From the NCBI GenBank assembly GCA_027315115.1, contig DAHUYQ010000007.1:18423-82422 (forward strand): a DNA stretch of 64,000 nucleotides. Reading direction: 5' to 3'. Shown here piece after piece: positions 41,897 through 50,564 of the stretch (its first letter is position 1; every line of letters starts with the position of its first letter). The position numbers and the translations under genes are program-made. Under the pieces are notes generated by a model. It was not told the origin of the DNA. It saw only the letters and a program-made list of their open reading frames with translations, and did not search any database. This DNA is from Solirubrobacterales bacterium. GTDB taxonomy: Bacteria; Actinomycetota; Thermoleophilia; Solirubrobacterales; Solirubrobacteraceae.

Positions 41897-44251
41897 GTGA
41901 ACAACGCCGCCCGCGATCGTCTAGCCGAGATGCTGGCGCGAATGGCCGGGCCACAGGCTTTCAGCGCGTCGACGACCGCGCCGCCCGGCGGCCTGCCGCT
42001 CGAGGTGCGCGGTGTGGGGCCGATCAAGCTTCCCGTCTCGCAGGCACAGGCGAGGCAGCTTTGCCTGCTGGGCCGGCCGGCACGGTATGGGCAGGGAGAG
42101 CGAACCTTGCTGGACCGCGATGTGCGAGACACGTGGGAGATCCCGAAGAGCCGTATCAAGATCGACAAGCGTCGCTGGAATGAGACGCTGCTGCCAGTCC
42201 TTGGGCGGCTGGGGCGCGAGTTGGGTGTTCCGGCTGGACGCGCGCTGCGGGCGGAGCTGCACTCGATGCTGGTGTATGCGCCGGGGCAGTTCTTCCTCGA
42301 GCACCAGGACTCCGAGAAGGATGACGCGATGGTCGCCTCGCTCGTGGTCGGCCTGCCCTCGACGTTCAACGGCGGCGCGCTCGAGGTTCACCACGGCGGC
42401 CAGACCGCGACGTATCGGGGATCGAAGAAGGCTTTGTCGTTCGTCGCCTTCTACAGCGACTGCCGCCACCAGGTCAAGCCGGTCGCCTCTGGGTACCGGG
42501 TCGTGCTCACCTACAACCTGCTGCTCGACGAGGCGAAATCCGGATCGGCGATCGACCCCGACCCCGAGCTCGTCACAGATCTCGCCCGCTGCCTGCAGGA
42601 GCACTTCGCCGCCGTCGATGGCCCGAATCGTCTGGTGTACCTGCTAGACCATGAGTACACGCCGCGCGGCCTGGGATTCTCGAGCCTGAAGGGCGTCGAC
42701 GCCCGGCGTGTGCCTGCGCTCCGAGCGGCCGCGGACCGCGCCGACTGCGAGGTCGCGCTCGCGCTGGTGAGCGTGAAGGAAACCTGGAGCGCCTACGATG
42801 CGAGCGAGGTCCATTCCTGGGGCCGACGTTCAGGCTATAGAAACTGGGGTGGCTGGGACGACGAGAACGAGGACGATTCGTTCGACCAGGGCGCGAATGG
42901 GGACGGCGACTATGAGCTCGAGGAGCTGATCGACTCCGAGATCACGCTGGAGAGCTGGACCGGCGGGAGCAGCGGTCGCCTGGAGACCGTGAACCTCCCC
43001 GTCGGCGACGATGCGGTCTGCGAAAGCACCCCGTCAGGCGATCTGGAACCCTACGCGTCCGAGTACGAAGGGTATATGGGCAACTGGGGCAACACCCTCG
43101 ACCGCTGGTACCGGCGCGGCGCGGTTGCGCTTTGGCCCGCGAGCCGCGCATTCATCGTGCGGGGGCAGGCATCCCCCTCTTGGGCGCTGCAGGAGCTGAG
43201 CGCCCGCGCAAAGAAGGGCGATCTGGCCGGCGCCCGCGAGGCGGCCACAACGCTCGCCCCGTTCTGGGAAGCGGCTGCCGCGCGCGTGGAGGGGCGAGCG
43301 CTCTTCGCCAAGGCGCTGCGTGCCGCGAGGCAGCTCGATGAGCCAGATCTAGCGATGATGCTGCTGGCGCCGTTTCAACTGGAGACACTCACCAGCAGCG
43401 ACGCCAAGACTCTGAGCGCGCTCGTCGACTCCTATGGCAGCAGATGGGCGCAAGAGCTCGTGACCGCATGGTCACAGCAGCGGTGGTTCCATCACCGAAA
43501 CGGTGGAGGCCGTGGCGAATGGATCGCTTCTCTGCCGAAGCTCTGTCTCGCGCTGCTTCAGACCGGGCAGGCGGGGACCGCTGCGGCGATGCCGCTACTC
43601 GCGGAGTCCTGGCGGTGGGCGAAGAGCTCCATCGAAGAAGGCCTGGCGCTGTCCGCGCCGAGCGCGCGCGAGCAGACGCTGTCCAAGCTCGTGCGCCCGA
43701 TCGCCGCAGTGCTGGAGGGCGCCTCGACGATCCAGGCGTCAGATATTCGCGACGAGGCGATCACCGTGCTGCAGAGCAGCGAGGAACTGCTTGGCTGCGC
43801 GATCCCGGTGCTCAGGGCGACATCCAAGCCGCAATGGAGCGCGACGGGCCTCAACCCGCTCGCAGCGCACTGCGCTGCTGCCGTGCAGGCTCGCCTCACC
43901 CGTCCCCCACGTGCCGACGACGACTGGTCGATCGGGCTGCCCAACGGATGTGAATGCGAGCTGTGCCAAGAGCTGCGTGCCTTCCTCGAAGACCCGAACC
44001 GGACAAGCTTCGAGTGGCCGCTGGCCAAGGACAGGCGCGCCCACGTGCATCGATGCATCGACGCCTCCGAGCTTCCGGTGGCCCACCAGACCCGGCGGAC
44101 AGGACGACCGTACACCCTCGTTCTGAGAAAGACCGACGCGCTCTTCGAGCGCGAACGCATGCAGCGTCGCCGCGATGAGAAGGACCTCGCATGGCTGCAA
44201 CGGCAGGCACCCGCCAAGGCCCGCCGGTCGCGCGTCGTGGGCTCCTCGTAG
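41897..44251 (+). CDS. Large 2-oxoglutarate/Fe(II)-dependent oxygenase
   Basis: GTG start; 784 aa. The oxygenase domain lies in the first 220 residues with the iron triad His136, Asp138 (LEHQDSEKDD) and His191 (CRHQVKPVASGYR), and Arg201 for 2-oxoglutarate. The topology is like prolyl 4-hydroxylases. The remaining 560 residues are an acidic segment (GWDDENEDDSFDQ), an alpha-helical repeat-like part and a Cys-bearing region (NGCECELC). This tail is not a known domain to me; substrate probably a protein. It stands alone. Confidence 0.83.
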   Translation: MNNAARDRLAEMLARMAGPQAFSASTTAPPGGLPLEVRGVGPIKLPVSQAQARQLCLLGRPARYGQGERTLLDRDVRDTWEIPKSRIKIDKRRWNETLLPVLGRLGRELGVPAGRALRAELHSMLVYAPGQFFLEHQDSEKDDAMVASLVVGLPSTFNGGALEVHHGGQTATYRGSKKALSFVAFYSDCRHQVKPVASGYRVVLTYNLLLDEAKSGSAIDPDPELVTDLARCLQEHFAAVDGPNRLVYLLDHEYTPRGLGFSSLKGVDARRVPALRAAADRADCEVALALVSVKETWSAYDASEVHSWGRRSGYRNWGGWDDENEDDSFDQGANGDGDYELEELIDSEITLESWTGGSSGRLETVNLPVGDDAVCESTPSGDLEPYASEYEGYMGNWGNTLDRWYRRGAVALWPASRAFIVRGQASPSWALQELSARAKKGDLAGAREAATTLAPFWEAAAARVEGRALFAKALRAARQLDEPDLAMMLLAPFQLETLTSSDAKTLSALVDSYGSRWAQELVTAWSQQRWFHHRNGGGRGEWIASLPKLCLALLQTGQAGTAAAMPLLAESWRWAKSSIEEGLALSAPSAREQTLSKLVRPIAAVLEGASTIQASDIRDEAITVLQSSEELLGCAIPVLRATSKPQWSATGLNPLAAHCAAAVQARLTRPPRADDDWSIGLPNGCECELCQELRAFLEDPNRTSFEWPLAKDRRAHVHRCIDASELPVAHQTRRTGRPYTLVLRKTDALFERERMQRRRDEKDLAWLQRQAPAKARRSRVVGSS

Positions 44252-44428
44252 CCGCCCCGCCCGGCCGCAACCGAAAAGGGTACGTCATGTGCGTTGGGTG
44301 TCAGAGTCCGCGCATGATGCTTGCGGCTCTGAAATTTGCAGAGCTCCGCGATAATCCGCGCGATGCTTGTCCGCCACACCGACTCCGGCTCGTGCCCGTG
44401 CGGCGATCGGCGCGCGTCAACGCGCGTC

Positions 44429-44887
44429 ATGGAGGCATCCGACCTCGACGGAGCGGTGCGGGTGTGGCGGGCGGCGAACATCGCGCGGGGAAAGCGCCCC
44501 GGTCTCGAGCGCATCGCCAGAGTCGCCGAGAAGCTGCAAGAGCCGACAGCAGCACCCTACGTCGCGGCCAGCACGGCGAGCATCGTGGGAATGGCTCTGC
44601 TGGAGTCTTACCGTGCCGCGGATGGCGCGGGAGCCATCGTTCAAGACGCGCTCCACATCTCGATGGTCTTCGTCGACCCGGCATGGCAACGACAGGGCGT
44701 CGGCAGGTGCCTCATGCGCTATGCGCTCGACACCGCGCGCGTGTCCGGCGCATCAAGCGTCTCGCTCTGGACCGGCCGCGAGAACACGGCCGCTCACAAG
44801 CTCTACGCATCCCTCGACATGAAGCCGACCAGCACTCGACAGGTGAGCGACGCCGTCGAATGGGTGCGCTACGAGCTGAACCTGTGA
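44429..44887 (+). CDS. GNAT acetyltransferase 1, copy A
   Basis: A 152-aa GNAT. The acetyl-CoA loop is VFVDPAWQRQGVGRCLMRYA, and the final strand is TGRENTAAHKLYASLDMKPT. It differs from copy B (56889) at about 22 of 152 positions by my hand alignment. The start at 44429 matches the region of homology to copy B; an upstream ATG at 44363 would add 22 residues that have no counterpart in copy B. CTCTG and CAGAG flank a short spacer at 44327-44343. Confidence 0.8.
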   Translation: MEASDLDGAVRVWRAANIARGKRPGLERIARVAEKLQEPTAAPYVAASTASIVGMALLESYRAADGAGAIVQDALHISMVFVDPAWQRQGVGRCLMRYALDTARVSGASSVSLWTGRENTAAHKLYASLDMKPTSTRQVSDAVEWVRYELNL

Positions 44888-44916
44888 ACCCACCGCGCTT
44901 GCGGCCAGGAGACCGT

Positions 44917-45459
44917 ATGCTGCCGCTGAAGGTGTCCCGCGTGACGGTAAGAGACGCAAGCGAGAGCGACGCGCCGTGGTGCGCGGCGATCTACGCGCCA
45001 TACGTGCGCGAGACGGCCATCAGCTTCGAGAGTGAGCCGCCAACGGCCGCGCGGATGGCCGAACGCATCGCGACGGCAACGCGCACGCACGGGTGGGTCG
45101 TGCTCGAAGACGGCGATCGCGTCGTCGGCTACGCCTACGGCGGCCCGCACCAGCAGCGAGCGGCGTACCGTTTCTCGTGCGAGGTCAGCGTCTAGGTCGA
45201 GCAGGGCCGGAGACGCACCGGCTCGGGCCGCGCCCTGTACGAGGCGCTGTTCGAGCGGCTCGCGGCGCGCGGCTACCTGATGGCGGTCGCGGGCATGACG
45301 CTGCCGAATGAGGCGAGCGCGAGCCTGCACCGGACGATGGGCTTCGAGCCGGTCGGCGTCTACCGGAGAATCGGCTGGAAGTTCGGCAGATGGCACGACG
45401 TCGCCTGGGTGCAGAGGGCGCTCAGCGTCGCGCAGGATCCTCCCGCCGAGCCGCGCTGA
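44917..45459 (+). pseudogene. GNAT acetyltransferase 2 (phosphinothricin-type), copy A, nonsense codon
   Basis: The gene opens MLPLKVSRVTVRDASE and is intact up to CEVSV, then has TAG at 45193 where copy B has TAT (Tyr). After the stop the frame still matches copy B up to a TGA at 45457, with a normal acetyl-CoA loop (GRRRTGSGRALYEALF). So one base change broke it recently, or it is a sequencing error. Family members acetylate small amines such as phosphinothricin; the true substrate is unknown. Confidence 0.8.
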
Positions 45460-45535
45460 GGCAACCGGGCTCATCTTCAGAATACGGGGGCAGCTGCTTC
45501 ATTGCCCGACGGCTCAACTCGTTGCCGCTCTGCGA

Positions 45536-45579
45536 AACCCCCGCCAGGGGGTTCGAGCGCGACATGGCGTGCATGTCGC
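45536..45579. terminator. Two hairpins between convergent genes
   Basis: AACCCCC and GGGGGTT pair around GCCA (45536-45553). GCGACATG and CATGTCGC pair around GCGTG (45559-45579). They lie between the convergent GNAT pseudogene and the ribbon-helix-helix gene and probably end both transcripts. The rest of 45460-45768 has no other feature I trust. Confidence 0.55.
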
Positions 45580-45768
45580 TATACCCGGCTGATTGAGCGA
45601 CAGATGAGCCGCCGGCGCCCGGCGCGGCGGCGGCGGCGCGCCCACGGCGTCGACTGCTCGATTCCGTTCGCTCAGGTCGACCGCGCATGCAGGCCGATCG
45701 CGGGCGAGCGGTCGGCGACGCGCCGGCTCTGTCCCCGCCCGAGTCCCCGCCCGACGGCCGCGCACATC

Positions 45769-46023
45769 TCACGCGTCATCGCGGGCGCTCGAAGCGATGG
45801 CCGCGTCCGAGTCAAGCGGCTCATCCTCGCCCGCCGGCACGGTGGCGTCCAAGCGCGGGGGCTTGCGGCGCTGCCCGGGCAGCCGGCCGGCTCGCCGCGC
45901 CTGGTCGGCGAGCAGGTACTCGATCTGGCCGTTGATGCTGCGCAGGTCGTCCTTCGCCCAGCGGCGCAGAGCGTCGAAGAGACGGGGGTCGAGGCGCAAC
46001 AGGAAACGCTTTGTCTCGGTCAT
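45769..46023 (-). CDS. Ribbon-helix-helix (Arc-like) protein
   Basis: An 84-aa protein: the strand KRFLLRLDPRLF and two helices DALRRWAKDDLRSINGQIEY LL match an Arc-type RHH, followed by a Pro/Arg/acidic tail. The RHH genes that sit beside SPFH genes are a recurrent pair. It probably dimerises and represses the SPFH operon. It is 12 bp downstream of the SPFH gene. Confidence 0.85.
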   Translation of the reverse strand: MTETKRFLLRLDPRLFDALRRWAKDDLRSINGQIEYLLADQARRAGRLPGQRRKPPRLDATVPAGEDEPLDSDAAIASSARDDA

Positions 46024-46035
46024 GCGTGGCCGCGA

Positions 46036-46962
46036 TCACGTGTAGAGCGTGCCGGTGTTGAGCACCGGCGTGGGGGCGTGGTCGCCACAGAGCACGATCA
46101 TCAGGTTGGAGACCATCGCCGCCTTGCGCTCGGGATCGAGCTCGACGAGGTCCGAGTCGGCGAGCTGGGCGAGCGCCATTTGGACGAGGCCGACCGCGCC
46201 CTGGACCATCGTCCGGCGCGCGGCGAGGATCGCCTCCGCCTGCTGGCGGCGGAGCATGACCTCGGCGATCTCGGGGGCGTAGGCGAGGTGGCTCAGCTTC
46301 GCCTCCAGCACCTCGATGCCGGCGTGGGCAAGCCGCTCTCTCAACCTCTCCCGCAGCGCCTCGTCGACCTCCTCGCCGCTGCTTCGTAGCGAAGGCTCGT
46401 TTCCCCCATAGCTGTCATAGGGGTACCTGCTCGCGAGCTGGCGCAGCGCGGCCTCGGCCTGCACGACCACGAACTGCTCGTAGTCCTCGACGTCGAAGAC
46501 GGCCTTGGCGGTGTCCCTCACCCGCCAGACGAGCACGCCCGCGATCTCGATCGGGTTGCCGCCGGCGTCGTTGACCTTGATCGGCTCGCTCTGGAGGTTG
46601 CGCACCCGCAGCGAGACCGTTCTGCGCGCCGCCCTCGTCAACGGGTTGGCCCACCACAGGCCGGCCTCGGTGACCGTCCCCGTGTAGCGCCCGAACAGGA
46701 TCAGCACGCACGCCTGGTTTGGCTGCACGACGAGGAACCCGGTGGAGCCGAGCACGGTCAGCGCGGTCGACACGATCCCGGCGCTCCTGAGCGCCGGAAC
46801 GCCCTCCGCGACCCCGATCACGATCAGCGCGACAGACCCCAGCAGCGCCGCGACCGCGACGGCCGCTGTGGACGCTCCGCCGAGCGCGCGCCCCACGCGC
46901 TGCTCGTGAGCCGCGCGAGCTTGCGGCGCCCGCTCCTCCAATTGGTCGTCTAGCAGCGGCAT
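46036..46962 (-). CDS. SPFH-domain membrane protein (stomatin/flotillin-like)
   Basis: A 308-aa protein with two membrane helices near the N-terminus ([36 protein letters not shown]), then an SPFH domain ([20 protein letters not shown], then [15 protein letters not shown]) and a coiled-coil end ([20 protein letters not shown]). SPFH proteins organise membrane microdomains and proteases. The gene is divergent from an ABC exporter 50 bp away and linked to an RHH regulator. Confidence 0.9.
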   Translation of the reverse strand: MPLLDDQLEERAPQARAAHEQRVGRALGGASTAAVAVAALLGSVALIVIGVAEGVPALRSAGIVSTALTVLGSTGFLVVQPNQACVLILFGRYTGTVTEAGLWWANPLTRAARRTVSLRVRNLQSEPIKVNDAGGNPIEIAGVLVWRVRDTAKAVFDVEDYEQFVVVQAEAALRQLASRYPYDSYGGNEPSLRSSGEEVDEALRERLRERLAHAGIEVLEAKLSHLAYAPEIAEVMLRRQQAEAILAARRTMVQGAVGLVQMALAQLADSDLVELDPERKAAMVSNLMIVLCGDHAPTPVLNTGTLYT

Positions 46963-46965
46963 ACG

Positions 46966-47014
46966 ATGTCGGCGACATTATGACAGCATAGAAATGATAT
47001 CGTCTAGCTATCAT
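46966..47014. promoter_or_regulatory. Divergent operator region between SPFH and ABC genes
   Basis: Two inverted repeats fill the 50-bp gap: ATGTC-GGC-GACAT (46966-46978) and ATGATA-N9-TATCAT (46994-47014), the latter running into the ABC start codon. Such short AT-rich palindromes beside an RHH-linked operon are likely repressor sites that control both directions. Confidence 0.5.
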
Positions 47015-47981
47015 GCTTGAGGAGCTTCGCCCGACCGACCGCCGCGCCGCGCTGGTGGTCGAGCACCTGAGCAAGCGCTTCGGCGACCGGGTCGCCTTCG
47101 AGGACGTCTCCTTCGAGGTCGGCTACGGCGAGGTGTTCGGGTTCCTCGGGCCAAACGGGGCCGGGAAGACGACCACCGTCAGAGCGCTGGGCACGCTGAT
47201 CGCGCCGACCTCGGGAGCGGCGAGCGTCGCCGGCATCCCGCTGAGCGCGGCCAACGGGCCCGCGATCCGCGCGCGGATCTCGATCATGCCGGAGTCTCCG
47301 GGCCTCTACCAGCGGCTGACGATCGCCGAGAACCTGCGCTGCTTCGCCGGGCTCTACGAGCTGGACGACATCCCGGGCCGGATCGAGCGGGCGCTGAAGG
47401 CGGTCAACCTCCTCGACCGCGCCGGCGACTCCTGCGGGTCGCTGTCGAAGGGGCTGCGTCAGCGGGTCGCGCTCGCGCGTGCGCTGCTCAACGATCCGGC
47501 GGTGCTGTTCCTGGACGAGCCCACCTCCGGGCTCGACCCGGTCGCCACGCACGACGTCCACGAGCTGATCGTCTCGCTGCGCGAGCGGGGAGTGACGATC
47601 TTTCTGACCACCCACCGGCTGACCGAGGCCGAACGGCTCTGCCATCGAGTCGCGATCCTCAACAGCACGATGCGTCTGCTCGGCCGGCCCGACGAGCTGC
47701 GCGAGCGACTGTTCAAGCAGTCGCTGGGGGTCCGCGTCCGCGACCCGATCGAAGATCCCGGCCCGGTGTTCGGCGACCTCCCAGGCGTCGACGGGTGGCG
47801 GATGTCAGCATCCGGCTGCTACGAGCTGGCCGTGTCCGACGCTCAGATCGCCGCTCCCGCGCTCGCGCGAGCGCTCGTCGACGCCGGCGCCGACATCCTC
47901 TCCCTCGCCGAGTCCCACCACTCGCTGGAGGACGTATATCTGCAACTGATCGACGAGGACGTGGAGGCCATACGGCGATGA
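47013..47981 (+). CDS. ABC-2 type exporter ATP-binding protein
   Basis: A 322-aa ATPase: Walker A GPNGAGKTTT, signature LSKGLRQRVALARALL, Walker B VLFLDEPTSGLD, switch His in TTHR. A C-terminal domain of about 95 residues (after LLGRPDELRERLF) is of the kind seen in DrrA/NatA-type exporters. The permease start overlaps its stop (ATGA). Confidence 0.93.
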   Translation: MLEELRPTDRRAALVVEHLSKRFGDRVAFEDVSFEVGYGEVFGFLGPNGAGKTTTVRALGTLIAPTSGAASVAGIPLSAANGPAIRARISIMPESPGLYQRLTIAENLRCFAGLYELDDIPGRIERALKAVNLLDRAGDSCGSLSKGLRQRVALARALLNDPAVLFLDEPTSGLDPVATHDVHELIVSLRERGVTIFLTTHRLTEAERLCHRVAILNSTMRLLGRPDELRERLFKQSLGVRVRDPIEDPGPVFGDLPGVDGWRMSASGCYELAVSDAQIAAPALARALVDAGADILSLAESHHSLEDVYLQLIDEDVEAIRR

Positions 47982-48715
47982 GCTTCAGTTGGACTCGCGT
48001 CAAGGCGCTGCTCGTCAAGGAGCTCCACGACTACCGTCGCAACCGCTTCGTGGTCGTGTTCGCGATGACCATGCTGCCGTTGATCTTCATCACCGCGCCG
48101 ACGGTCCAGCTTCTGACCGCGCCGGCCGTGGTCAGCAGTTCCAAGCTGGATGCGCGGATCGGCCTCGCGCTGCTGTACATGCTGCTGATCCCCGCGACGG
48201 TGCCCTCCACGCTGGCCGCCTATTCGGTGATCGGAGAGCGCGAGCAGGGAACGCTGGAGCCGATCCTGAGCACCCCGATCCGCCGCGAGGAGTTCCTGAT
48301 CGGCAAGGCGCTCGCGGTCGCCATGCCGACGCTCGTGGTCGCCTACGCGATCTTCGGGATCTTCCTCGCCATCACGGCGCTGTTCGCCAATCCAGTCATC
48401 GAGTCCGCGATCTTCGCGGGCTCGCACATACCGGTTCAGCTTGCCTTCACCCCGTTGCTAGCCGGCTGGTCGATCTGGGTCGGGATCGCGATCTCCGCCC
48501 GCTCCTCCGACATCCGCACCGCCCAGCAGCTCAGCGTGTTCGCCAACCTGCCCCCGGTCGCGATCGTCGCGCTGATGGGGTTCAACGTGATCACGCCCTC
48601 GACCGGCCTCACCCTCAGCCTCGCCGCCGTCCTGCTGGCGCTCGACGCGCTCGGCTGGCGCGCGGTGGCGGCGATGTTCGACCGCGAGCGACTGATCGTG
48701 GGAAGGCGACGTTGA
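47978..48715 (+). CDS. ABC-2 type permease
   Basis: A 245-aa protein with six hydrophobic segments and the cytoplasmic signature IGEREQGTLEPILSTPIRRE that marks ABC-2/NatB-like permeases. It forms an exporter with the preceding ATPase. The substrate is unknown; drugs, lipids or sodium are known substrates of relatives. Intergenic 48716-48915 holds no ORF I would keep. Confidence 0.9.
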   Translation: MSFSWTRVKALLVKELHDYRRNRFVVVFAMTMLPLIFITAPTVQLLTAPAVVSSSKLDARIGLALLYMLLIPATVPSTLAAYSVIGEREQGTLEPILSTPIRREEFLIGKALAVAMPTLVVAYAIFGIFLAITALFANPVIESAIFAGSHIPVQLAFTPLLAGWSIWVGIAISARSSDIRTAQQLSVFANLPPVAIVALMGFNVITPSTGLTLSLAAVLLALDALGWRAVAAMFDRERLIVGRRR

Positions 48716-48915
48716 GACGGGTCAAAGGCGCCGATCGCCATGCGTCAGCGCCCGCTTCCGTCCAGGGATCCTGCCCTATCGACCCCGGCGCCTGAGCGCC
48801 AGAGCCTCTCGGTAGGCCCGGACCTACCGCCTCAGATCGTTCGCAACGTCCCTGGGCACGTCACCTAGCGCGATCGCCGCGGCTGTGAGGCGTACCTCCC
48901 CGCCTCCCAGGCCGC

Positions 48916-49992
48916 TCACCGCGAGCCCCTCTCCTCCTGTGGTGGGACCGCGAACCCGCGGTGGGACTGCTCCGCGGTGAGAACCGTCACGGGCAGCCCG
49001 AGCTGCTCGACGCGGTGGGGCAGATCGCGGTGCAGCCAGCGCGAGACGTGTGCGGGGAGAGTGGAGATGATGACTTCGTCGAAGCGCCCCCGCCCGAGCG
49101 CGTCCTGGATCGCCGCCAGGGGGTCCTCGGCGCTGCCGACGATCCCTTCCACGTGCCCGCCGGCAGCGCCTTCGAGCAGCGGGATCGCAAGCTCGAGCGT
49201 GGCTGCTGCCTCCTCGGTGTCGGGGTCCCAGTAGGACCTCGGCACGAGCAGCGTGAAGGCGCACGGCCCGCGACCGGCGCGCTCGTGGATCGCCGCGAGC
49301 AGCTTGGGGGTGGCCGCTGTGCGGTGAGCCACGATCAGCACACCGGCCGGCCTGACGGCCGTCTCCTCGTCGTCTCCGACTTGCTCGCCTCGACCATGAC
49401 GCGCGAGGCTCGACTGCGCGGTGCTCGCGCCCGCTCGCCAGGCGAGCATCCTCGCCGGCTGGCGACCGGGGCCCTCGGGTCGCTCCGCGGGATGCCCGAG
49501 CACCAGCGACAACGCCGGCTCCCAGTCCATGTCGACGCCCAGAGCCTCCTTTACGTCGGGCAGCCCGAAGAAGGGGCGCGCGAAGCCGATCGGGCACGTC
49601 CCCAGCCCGGCGTCATGGGCGGCGAGCATCAGGTTCTGGGCCGCCAGGAAGCAGTCGGAGACCGTGTCGTGCCGGTCGCTTGCCGCGTAGATCACGATCA
49701 GCAGCGGAGCGCCGTGGAAGATGTCATAGCCCGGCCGCTGGAGGAGCTCGCGCGCCTGGCTGCCATATGGCCCGGGAAGCTCGAGCGTTAGGTAGTGCGC
49801 CTTGGCGCGCTCGGCGTACTCGCGCAGCAGCTCCCGCTCGGCGACCACTACGAAGCCCCACGGCTGGGCGTTGGTCGCGCTCGGCGCCTGGACCGCCGCG
49901 TCGATCAGCGCCCGAACCGTGGCCTCGTCCACGGCCTCGGGAGTGAACGCACGGATCGCGCGACGTTCGTAGATCGCCCGGTGAACCTCCAT
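48916..49992 (-). CDS. Nitroreductase fused to a USP-like nucleotide-binding domain
   Basis: The start at 49992 (MEVHRAIYERRAIRAF) matches nitroreductases. Residues 1-190 are an FMN-binding nitroreductase (PSATNAQPWGFVVV; a VKEALGVDMDWEPALSLVLG end). Residues about 230-358 form a second domain with LIVAHRTAATPKLL at the start and FDEVIISTLPAHVSRWLHRD near the end, resembling universal-stress-type or related Rossmann-like domains. The linker (about 195-225) is disordered. The fusion is one open frame. Its role (redox detoxification or flavin-linked sensing) is unknown. Confidence 0.85.
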   Translation of the reverse strand: MEVHRAIYERRAIRAFTPEAVDEATVRALIDAAVQAPSATNAQPWGFVVVAERELLREYAERAKAHYLTLELPGPYGSQARELLQRPGYDIFHGAPLLIVIYAASDRHDTVSDCFLAAQNLMLAAHDAGLGTCPIGFARPFFGLPDVKEALGVDMDWEPALSLVLGHPAERPEGPGRQPARMLAWRAGASTAQSSLARHGRGEQVGDDEETAVRPAGVLIVAHRTAATPKLLAAIHERAGRGPCAFTLLVPRSYWDPDTEEAAATLELAIPLLEGAAGGHVEGIVGSAEDPLAAIQDALGRGRFDEVIISTLPAHVSRWLHRDLPHRVEQLGLPVTVLTAEQSHRGFAVPPQEERGSR

Positions 49993-50168
49993 GCCTGCGC
50001 ATTCTCCGGCGCGCAGCCACCAGGGCACATCGAGACGGACTACTGACCCTGCCGCCCGCCGGCGACCGCCGATGCGCGACCGGAGCGGGTCGGTAGTACG
50101 CCGCGCGGGAGCGCGTACAGAGGGCCGATGCGACCGCGCTCGCAGAGCGATACGGTCGTCGCGCGAAG

Positions 50169-50564
50169 ATGAGCTACCGCTGGGTCGAGCACACCGCGGA
50201 GGTTGAGCTTCACATCGAGGCGCCCAGCGAGCGGGGCGTGTTCGAGGACGCGCTGCGGGCCCTCGCGGAGCTGATCGGCGAGACCGGGAATGGTGAGCGC
50301 GTCTCCCGGGAGGTGACGGTCGCGGCGGGTGATCGTGCGGCGCTGCTCACGGCGTGGCTGGAGGAGCTCGTGTACATGGCCGAGACCGAGGACCTCATCG
50401 CAGAGGAGATCGAGCGGATCGAGATCGAGGGTGGGCGCCTGTCGGGGAGCGTGCGTGCGCGTCGCGGCCGGCCGCGGCATCTGGTCAAGGGCGTGACCTA
50501 CCATCGCCTCGCCTTCGAGGGCTCCGGCGAGCGGTTCACGGCGCAGGTCGTGCTCGATGTCTGA
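50169..50564 (+). CDS. Archease, RtcB activator
   Basis: A 131-aa archease: the opening WVEHTAEVELHIEAPS carries the metal-site Asp/His pattern (with Glu in place of the more usual Asp), then EELVYMAETEDLIAEEIERIEI and VKGVTYHRLAFE. Archease speeds RtcB guanylylation in archaea and humans. It overlaps the rtcB gene by eight bases, so the two are made together. Confidence 0.93.
   Translation: MSYRWVEHTAEVELHIEAPSERGVFEDALRALAELIGETGNGERVSREVTVAAGDRAALLTAWLEELVYMAETEDLIAEEIERIEIEGGRLSGSVRARRGRPRHLVKGVTYHRLAFEGSGERFTAQVVLDV

Larger units (their letters stand above)
44423..45475 (+). repeat. Duplicated two-GNAT cassette, copy A
   Basis: From about GCGCGTCATGG this segment is collinear with 56898-57950 at a constant offset of 12,475 bp with no gaps over 1 kb. 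It carries both acetyltransferase genes and their spacer. Homology stops a few bases upstream of the first ATG and just past the second stop. It is a segmental duplication rather than tandem copies; copy A has a nonsense codon. Confidence 0.85.

Noticed and set aside
45470..45600. Possible tRNA (GGTTCGA-like stretch at 45550)
   Set aside because: No cloverleaf, anticodon stem or acceptor pairing can be drawn; the sequence is explained by two simple hairpins.
45422..45772. Minus-strand ORF between the GNAT pseudogene and the RHH gene
   Set aside because: Crosses two strong hairpins and has no motif; treated as intergenic.
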